A DNA stretch of 64,000 nucleotides from CBDCWT01 sp965223305 (GCA_965223305.1 CBDCWT010000042.1:1-64000); one strand, 5' to 3'. Positions 19,401 through 28,562 are shown, counted from the first letter of the stretch. Numbers and translations are program-made. The notes: generated by a model from the sequence alone, not told the origin.

Positions 19401-21874
19401 GTGCCGTCCAGCGACGCGTCATCGACTGCATCGATGGCGAACGGCGGAGAGACCAACTGGCCATCCGGAATTGTCACAGACGCGACCACCGTCGCCTCGC
19501 TGGCATCTTCGCTTACCAGATTCACTACTAAGTCACCGGATGCATCGGTGCGAGATACTGTCGCGGTCGTGGAACCTCCGCTTTCCGAGATCGCGGCGGC
19601 GTCAATAGTGACAGCCAGTTCTTCAAAGTCAGTGATGTCCAAAGTCTCAGTGCCCGGCTCGTAACCCGTCGCCGTTGCCAAGACGGTGATTGTCTGAGTA
19701 CCGTCGAGCACGGAGTCGTCCACCGCGCTGATCGTGAATGGAGGCGATACCGCCTGGCCATCGGCGATGACCACAGATGCCGAGACCGTCGCACCAGTTG
19801 GGTCGTCCACGGCTAGACTCACCGTCAATTCGCCGGTCGTATCAGTGCGCGTCACGGTGCCGGTCGTGGTGCTTTCGTTCTCCGTAATCGCGGCGTCGTC
19901 GATGACGACAGATAACGCTTCGAAGTCCGACACGGATAAGGTGCCAAAGCCCGAGCCGTGGCCGCTCGCCCTTGCCGAGATGGTCACCGTCTGGCTCCCG
20001 TCCAAGATCGAGTCATCGACGGCATCAATCGAGAAGGGCGCAGAGGTGTTCTGACCATCGAGAATCACAATGGACGCCGGCACCGTGGCTTCGCCCAAAT
20101 CATCACTTGCCAACACGACGGTGAGATCTCCCGCGGTGTTTGTACGTGTGACCGTCGCCATGGTCGATCCACTGAGTTCTGATATCGAAGGATCAGAGAT
20201 CGCCAAAACTAGTGGTCCGAAATCGGTGACTTCCAGCGTATCCGAACCAGGTTCATAGCCGGTCGCTGTTGCCGAGATCGTTACGATTTGAGTCCCGTCC
20301 AAGGTTCCGTCGTCGACACCACTGATGTCCACCGGGGGCGACTGGATCTGGCCGTCAGGGATGACGACAGAGGCTGCGACGGTCGCCTCACCCGTATCGT
20401 CGCTGGACAAATTGACGGTGAGATTCCCGCTCGGATCAGTCCGCGTGACAATCACGCCGGTGGTCCCGCCGGCTTCCTGAATCGAGTCTGCGGCAATCGT
20501 CACCGTCAGCTGCTCCGAGTCGGTCACCGTCAGCATGCCGGAAGCCGGTTCAAAACCGTTCGCGGCGGCCGTGATCGTAACGAGCTGCGTTCCGTCCAGC
20601 AGGGAGTCATCTACGGCGTCGATGGTGACCGCCGAAATGGTCTCGCCGACGGCCAGTGTCACGGACGGAGCAACTGTTGCCTCGCTCGTATCGTCGCTAA
20701 AGAAATCGACGGTCAGCGGGAAGGAGCTATCGGTACGGAGCACGGCTACCATCGTGCTGCCACCGTTTTCCGAAATCGAGCCATCGGCGATGGAGAGCGT
20801 CAGCGGTTCGTAGTCCGTGACAGCCAACATCTGAACGCCGCTGACGTGGCCCGGCGCTGAGGCCGTGAAAGTCACCACTTGAGTTCCGTCAAGGATGTTG
20901 TCGTCGACCGCGTCGATGGGGAAAGGCAGCGAAGAGTTCGAACCGTCCGGAATCACCACGCTTTGGGTCACGGTGGCCTCGGTCGTGTCGTCGCTGAATA
21001 GCATGACCGTTAGATCGCCCGCGGTCTTGGTGCGGGTGACCGCGGCCATCGTGCTGCCGCCATTCTCGGAGATACTCGTGTCGTTCAAGACGATGTTCAG
21101 CGTCTGCGGCTCGAAGGTAATGTCGAGCCGCGGGTTGAGTCCACTTAGGCTGTCGCCGCTCCAGAACCGCCGCGCGGTTCCATTCGACGCTTCATCCCCA
21201 ACCAGAATCCAACCAAAGTTGCTGGAAGGGTCGTCAATCCATGACTGGACATCTGCGATCAGTCCATCTGACGACCAAGTTGATGTGGTGCCAACGCTTC
21301 CCACCGGCGCGGTCGCGCTCAACTCGGGCACAAAGTCGCCACCCAACATGTCCCAGTCCTGGGTGTCCCAAAACGTATGCTGCCAAGTCGCATCCCGCCG
21401 GGTCGAAGCGATCCCTTGCCCCTCTTCGTTCATGGCATGCGACGTTCCCTCGCCCCAGTCTTTTAGAAGCTTGTGGAGTGACATCTGTGTATCTTGGGCA
21501 CCGGCCGGGGTTCGCGACACAGAGAGGTTGAGGGTCGCGTCAGTAATCGTTGAACCCGCAGGAATGCCCGCCGACTCGAGATCGAACGCCATCACCGCCC
21601 GGCGAATGAAACCGTCGGTCTGCGTCTTGCCAGCAAAAATATGGTCCCCCACCCCGTTGCTGAGATCGCCGGTACTGCTCTCATAGAGCGTGTTGTCTTT
21701 CGAGACGGAGACCGATGTCGTGGCCAGCAGCAGCCGCTGTTCGAGAGACTCCAAGCGTACCGGCCGCCCCTTCCGGCGAGCGCGCGCCGCTCGCCGGCGG
21801 CGGGCCGAGCTGGGCCTCAGGAAGTCAGTTAACCGATGTGATTTATGGCTGGAAGATGGGCGGAAACTCTGCAT
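16415..21874 (-). CDS. Giant cell-surface protein: LEPR-type motif, two DNRLRE domains, ten Calx-beta repeats, dockerin-like end
   Basis: 1,819 residues; the ATG is preceded by AGGTGG. The Arg-rich N-terminus ends in LESLEQRLLLA, the planctomycete LEPRxLL-type export/sorting motif. A DNRLRE domain (residues ~52-255; DNTLYESSTGD, RRAVMAFDL, WGEGTSHA) is followed by eight ~88-residue Calx-beta-like repeats (SISENGGST...TVTRT...DLTV...DDTSEATV...AVDD..LDGTQ.VT), a second DNRLRE domain (DNTLYENAVGA), two more Calx-beta repeats, a beta-rich segment, and dockerin-like EF loops (DLNNDSLLSPIADVLASIN and DTDGNGVLSPSDILARIN). DNRLRE and Calx-beta modules are Ca-binding adhesive surface modules, so an adhesion or matrix role is likely. 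Repeats are diverged from each other, so the array is old. It stands alone in transcription. Confidence 0.88.
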   Translation of the reverse strand: MQSFRPSSSHKSHRLTDFLRPSSARRRRAARARRKGRPVRLESLEQRLLLATTSVSVSKDNTLYESSTGDLSNGVGDHIFAGKTQTDGFIRRAVMAFDLESAGIPAGSTITDATLNLSVSRTPAGAQDTQMSLHKLLKDWGEGTSHAMNEEGQGIASTRRDATWQHTFWDTQDWDMLGGDFVPELSATAPVGSVGTTSTWSSDGLIADVQSWIDDPSSNFGWILVGDEASNGTARRFWSGDSLSGLNPRLDITFEPQTLNIVLNDTSISENGGSTMAAVTRTKTAGDLTVMLFSDDTTEATVTQSVVIPDGSNSSLPFPIDAVDDNILDGTQVVTFTASAPGHVSGVQMLAVTDYEPLTLSIADGSISENGGSTMVAVLRTDSSFPLTVDFFSDDTSEATVAPSVTLAVGETISAVTIDAVDDSLLDGTQLVTITAAANGFEPASGMLTVTDSEQLTVTIAADSIQEAGGTTGVIVTRTDPSGNLTVNLSSDDTGEATVAASVVIPDGQIQSPPVDISGVDDGTLDGTQIVTISATATGYEPGSDTLEVTDFGPLVLAISDPSISELSGSTMATVTRTNTAGDLTVVLASDDLGEATVPASIVILDGQNTSAPFSIDAVDDSILDGSQTVTISARASGHGSGFGTLSVSDFEALSVVIDDAAITENESTTTGTVTRTDTTGELTVSLAVDDPTGATVSASVVIADGQAVSPPFTISAVDDSVLDGTQTITVLATATGYEPGTETLDITDFEELAVTIDAAAISESGGSTTATVSRTDASGDLVVNLVSEDASEATVVASVTIPDGQLVSPPFAIDAVDDASLDGTQTVSVTASAAGYIDGSATLQVTDFEALQITIADGSISERLGETTGTVTRNDAAGDLLVLLTSDATDEATVAASVLIPDGQTSAAFDINSVDDQLLDGTQAVGITATATGYEPATATLDVTDFEALLVTLATNAIEENGGLTTATVLRPGTQGDLNVQLSTSDPGEATVIQSVTIANGLPSRNFLVRAQDDAELDGDQTVTVTVSAEGYIDGTVSINVLDDDTVTISLAPSRDNTLYENAVGARSNGVGDFLFAGRTGQPVDAVRRAVVGFDLSGEGIPAGAIVTNASFSLTVSQAPVEGEEAYAVHKLTQDWGEGTSHAGGQESGGSEASPGDATWLHTFYDSQQWSNPGGDFAATASATANVGGAGGVATWSSAALTADVQSWLETPDENFGWVVIGNETSPGTSRRFDSKDNPSGSAPRLELTYAPPTESLTLTPADASISENGGTTEVILSRSGNTTAAVTVSLLSDDASEAVVPASATIEAGASSTTVSVSAVDDVILDGTQAVTIRAMATGFVPASGVIGVTDFEPLSLSISGDTISEDGGVTMGTVTRVNAEGDLVVSLTSGDSTEASVPASIVIRSGQTTSDPFPITAVNDNVLDGAQTVSIIAGAPGYETGSDSLQVSDDDTTAVVLEGNVLTITGSARDDNLTLRIVGSNLVISDPFNALATMGLNLGDTISSSVAVPLTSIGGGVRVETMGGANSVRLAESVDDALADLISIVGGEDQDRLVLEGGGLTLDVTRYSNLDHIDMRGNGPNELVLAPFSVSQNAPAGLAVQADLDDVVDFGGGWRLNNTAAIDGVLYRVLVQGTAQFLLSGPAVWQNPIDPFDLNNDSLLSPIADVLASINELNVPTVISADGTLPLAPSPAVLGPNGPFHDTDGNGVLSPSDILARINRLHSELSAGEGEGESGGSPDVALVAESSLAAATTDSAVVSVPLRSNHANLVDGRQAAVRSHVDSERHRHLSNLDGALAELDSDDWMENLDDLSWLLD

Positions 21875-22499
21875 ACACCACCTGATTTCTTTACGCCGAC
21901 GGGATCAGTTGACCGTGGGGCCTCGCTTCAGAGATGACCGGACCCAGACCCTGGCACGGAACAAAACCAGCCCGTGCTGGGACGACTAAAATGGCACCCC
22001 ATTCCGCTCTTAGATGGAAACTCTGGGGCGCGGCTTGTCGTTGGCGTCGGACTCTGAACCTCTCTCCCCCCCGAAATGCGTGTGCATTTCAACCTATAGG
22101 GGTCAATCCGATAGTCTCAACCAAGACAGCAGATGTTGCAAGCATTTTTCGGGTTTAGGGCCGATTTCGGCTCAAAGACATACCCAAACCCACCGCTTGT
22201 CTCTGCCTGCGAGTCTTGAAACTGACCCGCTTGAGCTCAGGACCCTCGCGCGGGTCCACAGCGGACGGGGGAGCTGCAGGCAGACGCCCCCCTACGGGAG
22301 GTCGTACAGCTTTTAAGTTAGTGCGTGACCTCGTCTTTCCTCACTCTCCCCTCGGGGAGAGTCGGCCCGCAGGGCCGGAGAGGGGGTACAATCGTAGCTC
22401 GCCAGAACGTAGCCGAGCTCGCCAGAGCTTGGCGGACTGCCGATTCGCCAAATTCTGGCGAATTCGGCTACGCTAGTCTACGAACCGCATGCCGCACGC
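21875..22499. repeat. Intergenic stretch with repeat modules
   Basis: No gene seen. It should hold the promoter of the giant surface protein near 21875-21950. At 22299-22386 lies the REP-like module in reverse orientation (GTACAGCTTTTAAGTTAGTG... then CTCTCCCCTCGGGGAGAG), and at 22395-22475 copies of the CTGGCGAATTCGGCTACG family in both orientations, one within the gap before the next gene's stop codon. Confidence 0.7.
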
Positions 22500-22814
22500 T
22501 TACCGCACTGCCGTCGTCGGCCCGCGCAGGCTGTCGATCACTCCCTCCATCGTGTGCCGAAGCCCGCTGTAAGCGGCGTCCTGCAATAGATGCCCCTGCT
22601 CTGCCTGCACGATCGCCAGCAACAGGTCGCGGCGCTCGTTCCAGTCGGTCATCTGGAAGCCACGAATGTCAACGTACGGGATGGACAGCTCAGCGGTTGC
22701 CTTGGGAATCCAATGAAGTCCATCTTCCGCCCGCACAACATAGTATTTCAGCGACACAAACAGGAACGTGGCCCCTACGACCACGCCTAGCAGAAACGCA
22801 CGAATCGAGCCCAT
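22500..22814 (-). CDS. Small membrane-anchored protein of unknown function
   Basis: 104 residues. The ATG at 22814 is chosen because AAAGGAG lies 8 bases upstream; the frame extends further but without support. Residues 2-22 form one hydrophobic helix (MGSIRAFLLGVVVGATFLFV), then a soluble domain of about 80 residues rich in Glu, Arg and Leu (MTDWNERRDLLLAIVQAEQG...). The topology suggests a single-pass inner-membrane protein with its C-terminus outside, or an uncleaved signal anchor. I do not recognise a family. It shares direction with the DUF3127 gene upstream (gap 55 bases) and may be its operon partner. Confidence 0.65.
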   Translation of the reverse strand: MGSIRAFLLGVVVGATFLFVSLKYYVVRAEDGLHWIPKATAELSIPYVDIRGFQMTDWNERRDLLLAIVQAEQGHLLQDAAYSGLRHTMEGVIDSLRGPTTAVR

Positions 22815-22869
22815 GAAACCACTCCTTTGGTGAACAGGCTGGAAAGAATGCCCCAATCCTGGGGCTAAA

Positions 22870-23244
22870 CTAGAAGGGAACCTCTCCGTCGTCCTCTGCT
22901 GCCTCCGAAAAGCTCGCGTTGGCCTCGTCCGCTTGGTCCGATGGCCCGCTTTTCTTGACCAGTTGAAAGCTCAGAGCCTCAGCGTTGAGAAAGAACTTGA
23001 CCTCGCTCGACGGATCTTTCTGCCACCGCCGACCGCTCAGCCTGTAGCTGACCTCGACCTCGTCCCCAACACTCAACTCGTCGACAGTGTCGCATCCTTC
23101 GTGAGTGAACTCCAGAGGGATGTAGTTCGTGAATCGCCCTTTGTCCTGCTCGAGCACGACCAGGCGCTTCCGGAACCCCTTCTGGCCGTAGGTCTTCGTC
23201 TCGTCGATCTGGTGTACCACACCCCGCACTTTCGCGTCGCTCAT
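22870..23244 (-). CDS. DUF3127 OB-fold-like protein with SSB-type acidic tail
   Basis: 124 residues starting MSDAKVRGVVHQIDETKTYG, then FRKRLVVLEQ, YIPLEFTHEGCD and LSVGDEVEVSYRLSGRRW, the signature pattern of DUF3127, a small OB-fold family usually described as related to single-strand DNA-binding proteins. A Ser/Glu/Asp-rich linker ends in DDGEVPF, close to the SSB C-terminal peptide (DDDIPF) that recruits DNA-repair and replication partners. An AGGA lies about 12 bases before the ATG. No metabolic context. The family call is firm; binding to DNA is inferred from family and tail. Confidence 0.8.
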   Translation of the reverse strand: MSDAKVRGVVHQIDETKTYGQKGFRKRLVVLEQDKGRFTNYIPLEFTHEGCDTVDELSVGDEVEVSYRLSGRRWQKDPSSEVKFFLNAEALSFQLVKKSGPSDQADEANASFSEAAEDDGEVPF

Positions 23245-23422
23245 GACAGGCTTATCCTGCTGGCCGATTGCTCGTTCGATGACCTAATCCGCTAGCCCCC
23301 CCGATCTCAGCCACCCGCTGGCGGGTACTCCCACGACCAGCGGACAGCGATCAGCAAGGGCCGACTGCAACAGATCTTATCAACCACTCGGCAAACGGTC
23401 GAGCTAGCACGCGCGGAAAGGC

Positions 23423-24085
23423 CTAGGCCTTTCGACGTCTGCGATAAGTACGAACACCCACACCGAAGATCGAGAGGCTGGCCAAAGCTGCCAGTGCATT
23501 GGGTTCCGGAGCGTGCATCGTTGTGATCGAGCCTGTGCGTTCGCCACCAGCCGGGTCGGTGATCGTGACGAAGGCCGTGGTAAAGTCGTCCCGATCCAGG
23601 CTTGTCGGCAGGGAATCGTCCCCGAACAACAATCCTGAACAATTCAGCAGGTCGATCTGAATCCGGCTCAACCCCAAACCGCCCAGCGTGCCTGAGATCT
23701 CTGGGAGCTCGGCTGTGATCGTGACGAAGTCGCCTCCGATGTTGTTGCCAATCAACACTGACTGTGATACTGGGGCGACCGTGGCCGTCTCGCCCTCGAT
23801 CGTGAGTGTCATGCTGCTAATCCCGTACAGACCAATCTGGGGATGCAACGGATTGGCATCCGCCTGAACCGTGTCCCAGGTAAACGACCCAGTGAAAGGC
23901 GTGCCCGCTGCGAGTCCCGGGAAATTACCTCCCGGATCGAGATGGCCACCGAAGTCAAACGTCATTGGAGCCCCGCTGGCCTGCTGGCCCAGCCCCAGTA
24001 GGCACAGCATACAAGCCGCTGTGGCCAGCTTGGTAATCACCCGCCGCCCGCGACTGTGCGACATAACTTCTTTTAAAGCATTCAT
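23423..24085 (-). CDS. PEP-CTERM anchored extracellular protein
   Basis: 220 residues; GAGGG lies about 9 bases before the ATG. The N-terminus has a signal peptide (KLATAACMLCLLGLGQQASGA). The body is a beta-rich domain (FDFGGHLDPGGNFPGLAAGTPFTGSFTWDT), a common planctomycete secreted fold of unknown function. The C-terminus is a full PEP-CTERM signal: PEPNALAALASLSIFGVGV followed by RTYRRRRKA, recognised by an exosortase that removes it and hands the protein to the envelope or exopolysaccharide. Two Cys are the only ones in the mature part. Function is unknown beyond surface display. Confidence 0.85.
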   Translation of the reverse strand: MNALKEVMSHSRGRRVITKLATAACMLCLLGLGQQASGAPMTFDFGGHLDPGGNFPGLAAGTPFTGSFTWDTVQADANPLHPQIGLYGISSMTLTIEGETATVAPVSQSVLIGNNIGGDFVTITAELPEISGTLGGLGLSRIQIDLLNCSGLLFGDDSLPTSLDRDDFTTAFVTITDPAGGERTGSITTMHAPEPNALAALASLSIFGVGVRTYRRRRKA

Positions 24086-25208
24086 TTACGTTATCCCTCC
24101 CCTCAGGTCCGGCTAAATACTATATTTCCTGTAGTATATTTGGGATATGTAGGGCTTCAAGGGTCGCAGGGCAATCTGAGTGGGTACGGTGACGGCGTAA
24201 AGCCTTACCATCACGGATCATGCGGCGTCGATCGGTTGTGACGGCTGAAGCCGTGCCGCGAACGGTGCGCGCCTGGACACGCCGCGGGCGTGCGGTGGGG
24301 TTTTGTCGACAGGATTTGCAGGATCGCCCGGGACCCGTGACACAAAATCAGCCGCTGGGCGTTGGCCGGCGTTAGCCCACAGTTCCCACGAAACCGGATG
24401 CTAACGCATTCCGGCTGATTTGTTTGGCCGTGGAACGCGGTTAGACTTCGTTAACACGTCTATCGCACAGGGCGCCTGCATTGTCGGCAACGTCACACGG
24501 AGCGTGACGTCTACGTAGCCATCACGCTCCGCGTGATGAGGCACCGCATGTAGCGTGAATTCTAAGATGGTCCGTCGGACCCCTCCGCCGTGGAGCCGTT
24601 CCGGCAATCCTGTTCATCCTGTTGATCCTGTCTTCTGTTTTTTTGACAGGATTTACAGGATCAACAGGATGGCTGTGATCACAAAAATCAGCCGCTGGGG
24701 CGGTTAGCCCACGGTTGCGAATCATCACACCGCTGTATCTCGGCTCGCCGGGAACCTCGCCCCTCCCGATCGAAGCGCAATGAAAGTTGACGAGACATCT
24801 ATCTTTCTGTCCCAATTTTTCTGTCATTCGAAAGCGACTTCGCAACCCCGGTTTCCTCGACAGAGAGGTTGGGAGCCCACCGTTCCCACCAAAACCGGAT
24901 GCTAACGCATTCCGGCTGATTTGTTTGACCGTGGAACGCGGTTAGGCTTCGATATCACGTCTATCGCACAGGGCGCCTGCACGGTCGGCAACGTCACGCG
25001 GAGCGTGACGTCTACGTAGCCATCACGCTCCGCGTGATGAGGCACCGCATGTAGTGTGAATTCTAAGATGGTCCGTCGGACCCCTCCGCCGTGGAGCCGC
25101 TCTTCAATCCTGTTCATCCTGTTAATCCTGTCCAAAGTATTTTCGGCTCGGCAGGAGCCTCGCCCTCCCGAGTGCTGCCGACTCTCCGCGCAGCGGCTTA
25201 CTTGTGCT
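24086..25208. repeat. 1.1-kb intergenic stretch of compound repeats
   Basis: No gene seen. Two related blocks at about 24345-24690 and 24870-25136 carry, in reverse orientation, the modules of the 336-bp tandem array at 38434: AATCAGCC..., a CACGGAGCGTGACGTCTACG/CATCACGCTCCGCGTGATG pair, GGTCCGTCGGACCCCTCCG, and TCCTGTTGATCCTGTC with its inverted partner ACAGGATCAACAGGATGG. Remaining sequence (24721-24870) is unassigned. The start of the tail AGGAGCCTCGCCCTCCCGAG (25147-) is also a module of the array at 61.6 kb. Confidence 0.8.
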
Positions 25209-27074
25209 CTAGCCCTCGCCGGTTGTCCCGACCCTGTAGACAGCCAACGAATAAGGGGGCAGCCGCAGCTGGACCTCGCCGGCCGGCTCGATCCGTTCAG
25301 GCAGGAAACCACCGGGACCATTCCACCGGGCATCCGCCGAGTCGAGCAGCTTGTCCCAGCAGCGGCCCGGCAAGCGAAGGGTCACCTCCGCCATTTCTGG
25401 ATCGAAGTGGAAGATGAGGAGCAGTTCGTGCTGGCCCGCCCAGCAGCGCACCAGCATGCAGCGGGCGGTCGGAAGAGTAGCAACATTCATCCGTTCGCGG
25501 GCGGGAACGGCCAAAGGTGGGCTCGTTTTACGGATTTCGATCATCCGTCTGTAGAACTCCCGCAAGATACGGTGGGCAGGGACCTGTTTTAGGTCGTGGT
25601 TCAGCTTGCTCGTCTGAAAGGTCATTTCATCTTGCGGGTCAGGCGGATCGTCCGTCCACTTGAAACGCGCGAACTCCTCATACCGCCCGCGGCGCACTGC
25701 CTCGACCAAAGCGGGATCCGTGTGGCTGATGAAATACTGAAAAGGCATCTGCTCGCCGTACTCCTCACCCATGAACAACAGCGGCTGGTACGGAGATAGA
25801 ATGATGAGCCCTGCGGCCAGCTTGAGTTGCTCTACTGATACAAGCGAGGCGAGTCGCTCGCCCCGAAACCGATTGCCGACTTGATCGTGATTCTGGATGT
25901 AGACGACCAGTTTGTGGGGCGCGAGCCCTGGAGCTGGCCGACCATGCCGCCGACCACGGTAGAGGGAATGACCGCCGTCCAGGACGAAGCCCTGGCGATA
26001 CGCCTGCACGATGTCGGGAAAACCATCAAAGTCGGCGTAGTACCCCAACCGCTCGTCAAACAGCTCCGTCCAAATCGCGTGGTGGAGGTCGTCAGACCAC
26101 TGGCAGTCGATCCCAATCCCACCCGAGAGCTTGTCCGTTGTCAGCCTGGGATCATTCAGGTTACTCTCGGCAATGGTGTAGACGCGGCGGTTCTGCCTCT
26201 CGCCTTCTGCGCGAACGGCGTCCGCCAACTCTTCGAGAAAGGGTGTCGCCGTCGAGTCAAAGATTGCATGAATGGCGTCCAGCCGGAGGGCGTCGATGTG
26301 AAACTCATCGATCCAGTACAGTGCATTTTCGATGAAGAACCGGCGGACTTCGTCACTATGTCGGTCGTCGAAGTTAACCGCCTTGCCCCAGGGAGTGTGG
26401 TGGCGATCGGTAAAGTAATGTCCGAACTCGGCGAGATAGTTTCCTTCCGGGCCAATGTGGTTGTAGACGACATCCAACACCACAGCCAAACCGTGCTGGT
26501 GAGCGGCGTCGACTAGACGCTTCAAGCCGGTGGGGCCCCCGTAGGTATTCTGCACTGCGAAGGGATGAACTCCGTCGTATCCCCAGTTCCGGCCGCCCGG
26601 AAACTGGGCAACCGGCATCAGCTCCAGCGCGGTGATACCGAGATCCTGCAGCTCGGGTAGATAGGGGATGACGGCGTCAAAGGAACCTTCGAGCGTGTAG
26701 GTGCCGACGTGGATTTCGTACGTGATGTACTGGTGCAGGGGGATGCCAGGCCAGTCCTGGTCGTTCCAAGCGAACTGTGGATCAACGACGGCCGAGGCCC
26801 GATGGACCCCCTCGGGCTGGAGTCGCGAGGCCGGATCGGGCCGATCTTGTCGGCCATCAATCCGGTAGAAGTATTGGGTACCAGGCTCGACCGATTCGGC
26901 GAGCAACTCAAAATACCCGCTCTCGCGTGGCACCATGGGAAGCAGCCGCTGGGGAGGTCCCGGCAAGTTCAACTCGACGCTGTGAGCACAGGGGGCCCAA
27001 ACCAAGAACCGGCAACGACCGTTGCCCAGATACCGTGCGCCGAGGGTCGGCGGTAAGCTCGGTTGATCAACCAT
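25209..27074 (-). CDS. treZ: Malto-oligosyltrehalose trehalohydrolase (GH13)
   Basis: 621 residues, usual for TreZ. It hydrolyses the alpha-1,4 bond next to the trehalose end of maltooligosyl-trehalose, releasing trehalose in the cytoplasm. The N-terminal beta domain (GRCRFLVWAPCAHSVELNL) is followed by the GH13 barrel: YEIHVGTYT, ALELMPVAQFPGGRNWGYDG, DVVYNHIGPEGNYL, the nucleophile Asp in ALRLDAIHAI, the acid/base Glu in TIAESNLNDPR, and the transition-state Asp in IQNHDQVGNR; then MGEEYGE and a C-terminal beta domain. The TreZ-specific NHIGPEGNYL and LRLDAIHAI strings separate it from glycogen branching enzyme. The usual partner TreY (maltooligosyl trehalose synthase) is not in this window. 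No strong ribosome binding site is seen before the ATG. Confidence 0.93.
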   Translation of the reverse strand: MVDQPSLPPTLGARYLGNGRCRFLVWAPCAHSVELNLPGPPQRLLPMVPRESGYFELLAESVEPGTQYFYRIDGRQDRPDPASRLQPEGVHRASAVVDPQFAWNDQDWPGIPLHQYITYEIHVGTYTLEGSFDAVIPYLPELQDLGITALELMPVAQFPGGRNWGYDGVHPFAVQNTYGGPTGLKRLVDAAHQHGLAVVLDVVYNHIGPEGNYLAEFGHYFTDRHHTPWGKAVNFDDRHSDEVRRFFIENALYWIDEFHIDALRLDAIHAIFDSTATPFLEELADAVRAEGERQNRRVYTIAESNLNDPRLTTDKLSGGIGIDCQWSDDLHHAIWTELFDERLGYYADFDGFPDIVQAYRQGFVLDGGHSLYRGRRHGRPAPGLAPHKLVVYIQNHDQVGNRFRGERLASLVSVEQLKLAAGLIILSPYQPLLFMGEEYGEQMPFQYFISHTDPALVEAVRRGRYEEFARFKWTDDPPDPQDEMTFQTSKLNHDLKQVPAHRILREFYRRMIEIRKTSPPLAVPARERMNVATLPTARCMLVRCWAGQHELLLIFHFDPEMAEVTLRLPGRCWDKLLDSADARWNGPGGFLPERIEPAGEVQLRLPPYSLAVYRVGTTGEG

Positions 27075-27221
27075 TGCTTGCTACTAAGGAGTCACCCAAA
27101 CACAAGCCGCGAATACTCGTCCCCACCACCGTGCCCGCTCTTCCTGCCGTTCTCAACGCGCCAGGTAGGGAGAGGGAACAGAATTCGGCAACTTGTTGTC
27201 TAGTATGGCCCAACCCGCCGT

Positions 27222-28439
27222 CTAGCGCAGCGCAATGTCGCCGTAGTAGGCCCGCGCCACCCACGCCATTAACTGGGCGCACAGCAGGCCGGCAGGAGTG
27301 CCAATCAAGTTGCCCAGCACTCCCATCAGCAGGCCGACGGCGGGCAAAGCGCGTTGATAAACACCCGCCACCACGGGGGTCGAGATCACACCACCCACAT
27401 TCCCCATGCTACCCGTGGCCGCCAAGAAAATCGGTGCACGCAGCCATCGCATGGCGGCACACAGGCAGGCTACGTGAAATCCAATCCAAAGAACACCCAA
27501 CAAGAAGAGCAGAGGAGCCTTCAACACGGCCGTCAGGTCTCCACCAGCACCCATCGTGGCGACCGTGAGATAGAGTGCGGTGTAGGCCACCGCAGACGCT
27601 CCTTGCTGTTCGAGCCGCTGGGCAGGTGTGAAGGAAAGAGCCAGCCCGACAACCACCACAACCAAGATCCCGTAAGTGTAGCGCGACAACACATCGCCCA
27701 GTTCTGGCAGCGCGTTGCCAACCTGCATGCACATCCAGCTGGCCGCGAAGCCCAACCCAAACATCATGGCAAAGAACGGCAGGGTGAGGGGCCGGGAGTT
27801 CTCTCTCTGCCACGACGCCAGTCTCTCATTTAACTCATCGATGACACCTCGGTTCGCGCCGTTAAAGCTGTCGATTTGGTTCTGATAGCTGCTGATTGAG
27901 ATCAAAATGGCCATCCAGCCATAGCCAACCACAGAATCAACAATCACCATCGGTGCGAACACCTCTTCGGGGCAGCTGACCCCTTCCTTGATCGCCAGCA
28001 TGTTGGAGGGTCCGCCAATCCACGAACCGGCCAGCGCCCCCAGTCCTTTCCAGGTGTCGGCAGGCAGCTGGGATTGAAACAACGCTAACACCAAAGGACC
28101 ACCCAATACGATACCCACGGTTCCGGCACAGAGCATGCAAATGGCCAGCGGACCCAACTTGGCAATCGACCTTATGTCGGTCGAGAGTGTAAGCAGCAGC
28201 AGGGCGAACGGTAACAGGTACGCGCTGCACCACTCGTACAGCGGAGACGAAGCGGGCGTCAAACCACAAGTCGTAGCGAACACCGGCAACAGATAGACCC
28301 ACACGATCGGTGGCAGCAGGCGAAACAGGGGTTGCAGCAGCGACAGGTGCGACAACAGAAACACCGCTCCGACAAAACCGGCAAACAGTATCAGCAGATG
28401 CGTCGGATCGGTGATGATCGCCTGAGAACTCGAATCCAT
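27222..28439 (-). CDS. DUF819 family integral membrane protein
   Basis: 405 residues from the ATG at 28439 (GAAGG just upstream); the frame extends to 28649 but that part is not protein-like. About ten hydrophobic helices, with the family-typical GLGALAGSWIGGPSNMLAIKEG segment and, near the end, ATGSMGNVGGVISTPVVAGVY. DUF819 (YjcL-like) proteins are predicted transporters distantly related to cation/carboxylate symporters; the two Gly-rich GGPSN and GNVGG re-entrant-type motifs fit an inverted-repeat carrier. The cytoplasmic loop (IDSFNGANRGVIDELNERL) sits mid-protein. Substrate unknown. It is transcribed in the same direction as treZ with a 147-base gap. Confidence 0.82.
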   Translation of the reverse strand: MDSSSQAIITDPTHLLILFAGFVGAVFLLSHLSLLQPLFRLLPPIVWVYLLPVFATTCGLTPASSPLYEWCSAYLLPFALLLLTLSTDIRSIAKLGPLAICMLCAGTVGIVLGGPLVLALFQSQLPADTWKGLGALAGSWIGGPSNMLAIKEGVSCPEEVFAPMVIVDSVVGYGWMAILISISSYQNQIDSFNGANRGVIDELNERLASWQRENSRPLTLPFFAMMFGLGFAASWMCMQVGNALPELGDVLSRYTYGILVVVVVGLALSFTPAQRLEQQGASAVAYTALYLTVATMGAGGDLTAVLKAPLLFLLGVLWIGFHVACLCAAMRWLRAPIFLAATGSMGNVGGVISTPVVAGVYQRALPAVGLLMGVLGNLIGTPAGLLCAQLMAWVARAYYGDIALR

Positions 28440-28562
28440 GTCGCCTTCGCTCGCCGAAGCAACTTCCTTGACCACAATCTTCCTGTTTGCGCCTCGCAAT
28501 TGGGCACGCGACAGGTCCCAACAGTGTATCGCAATTCTGATTGCTCCGGCTCCGGCAGTCGC

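Noticed and set aside
16608..21686. Many long open frames on the plus strand opposite the giant surface protein
   Set aside because: They mirror its Calx-beta repeats with the same period and have no ribosome binding sites or recognisable domains.
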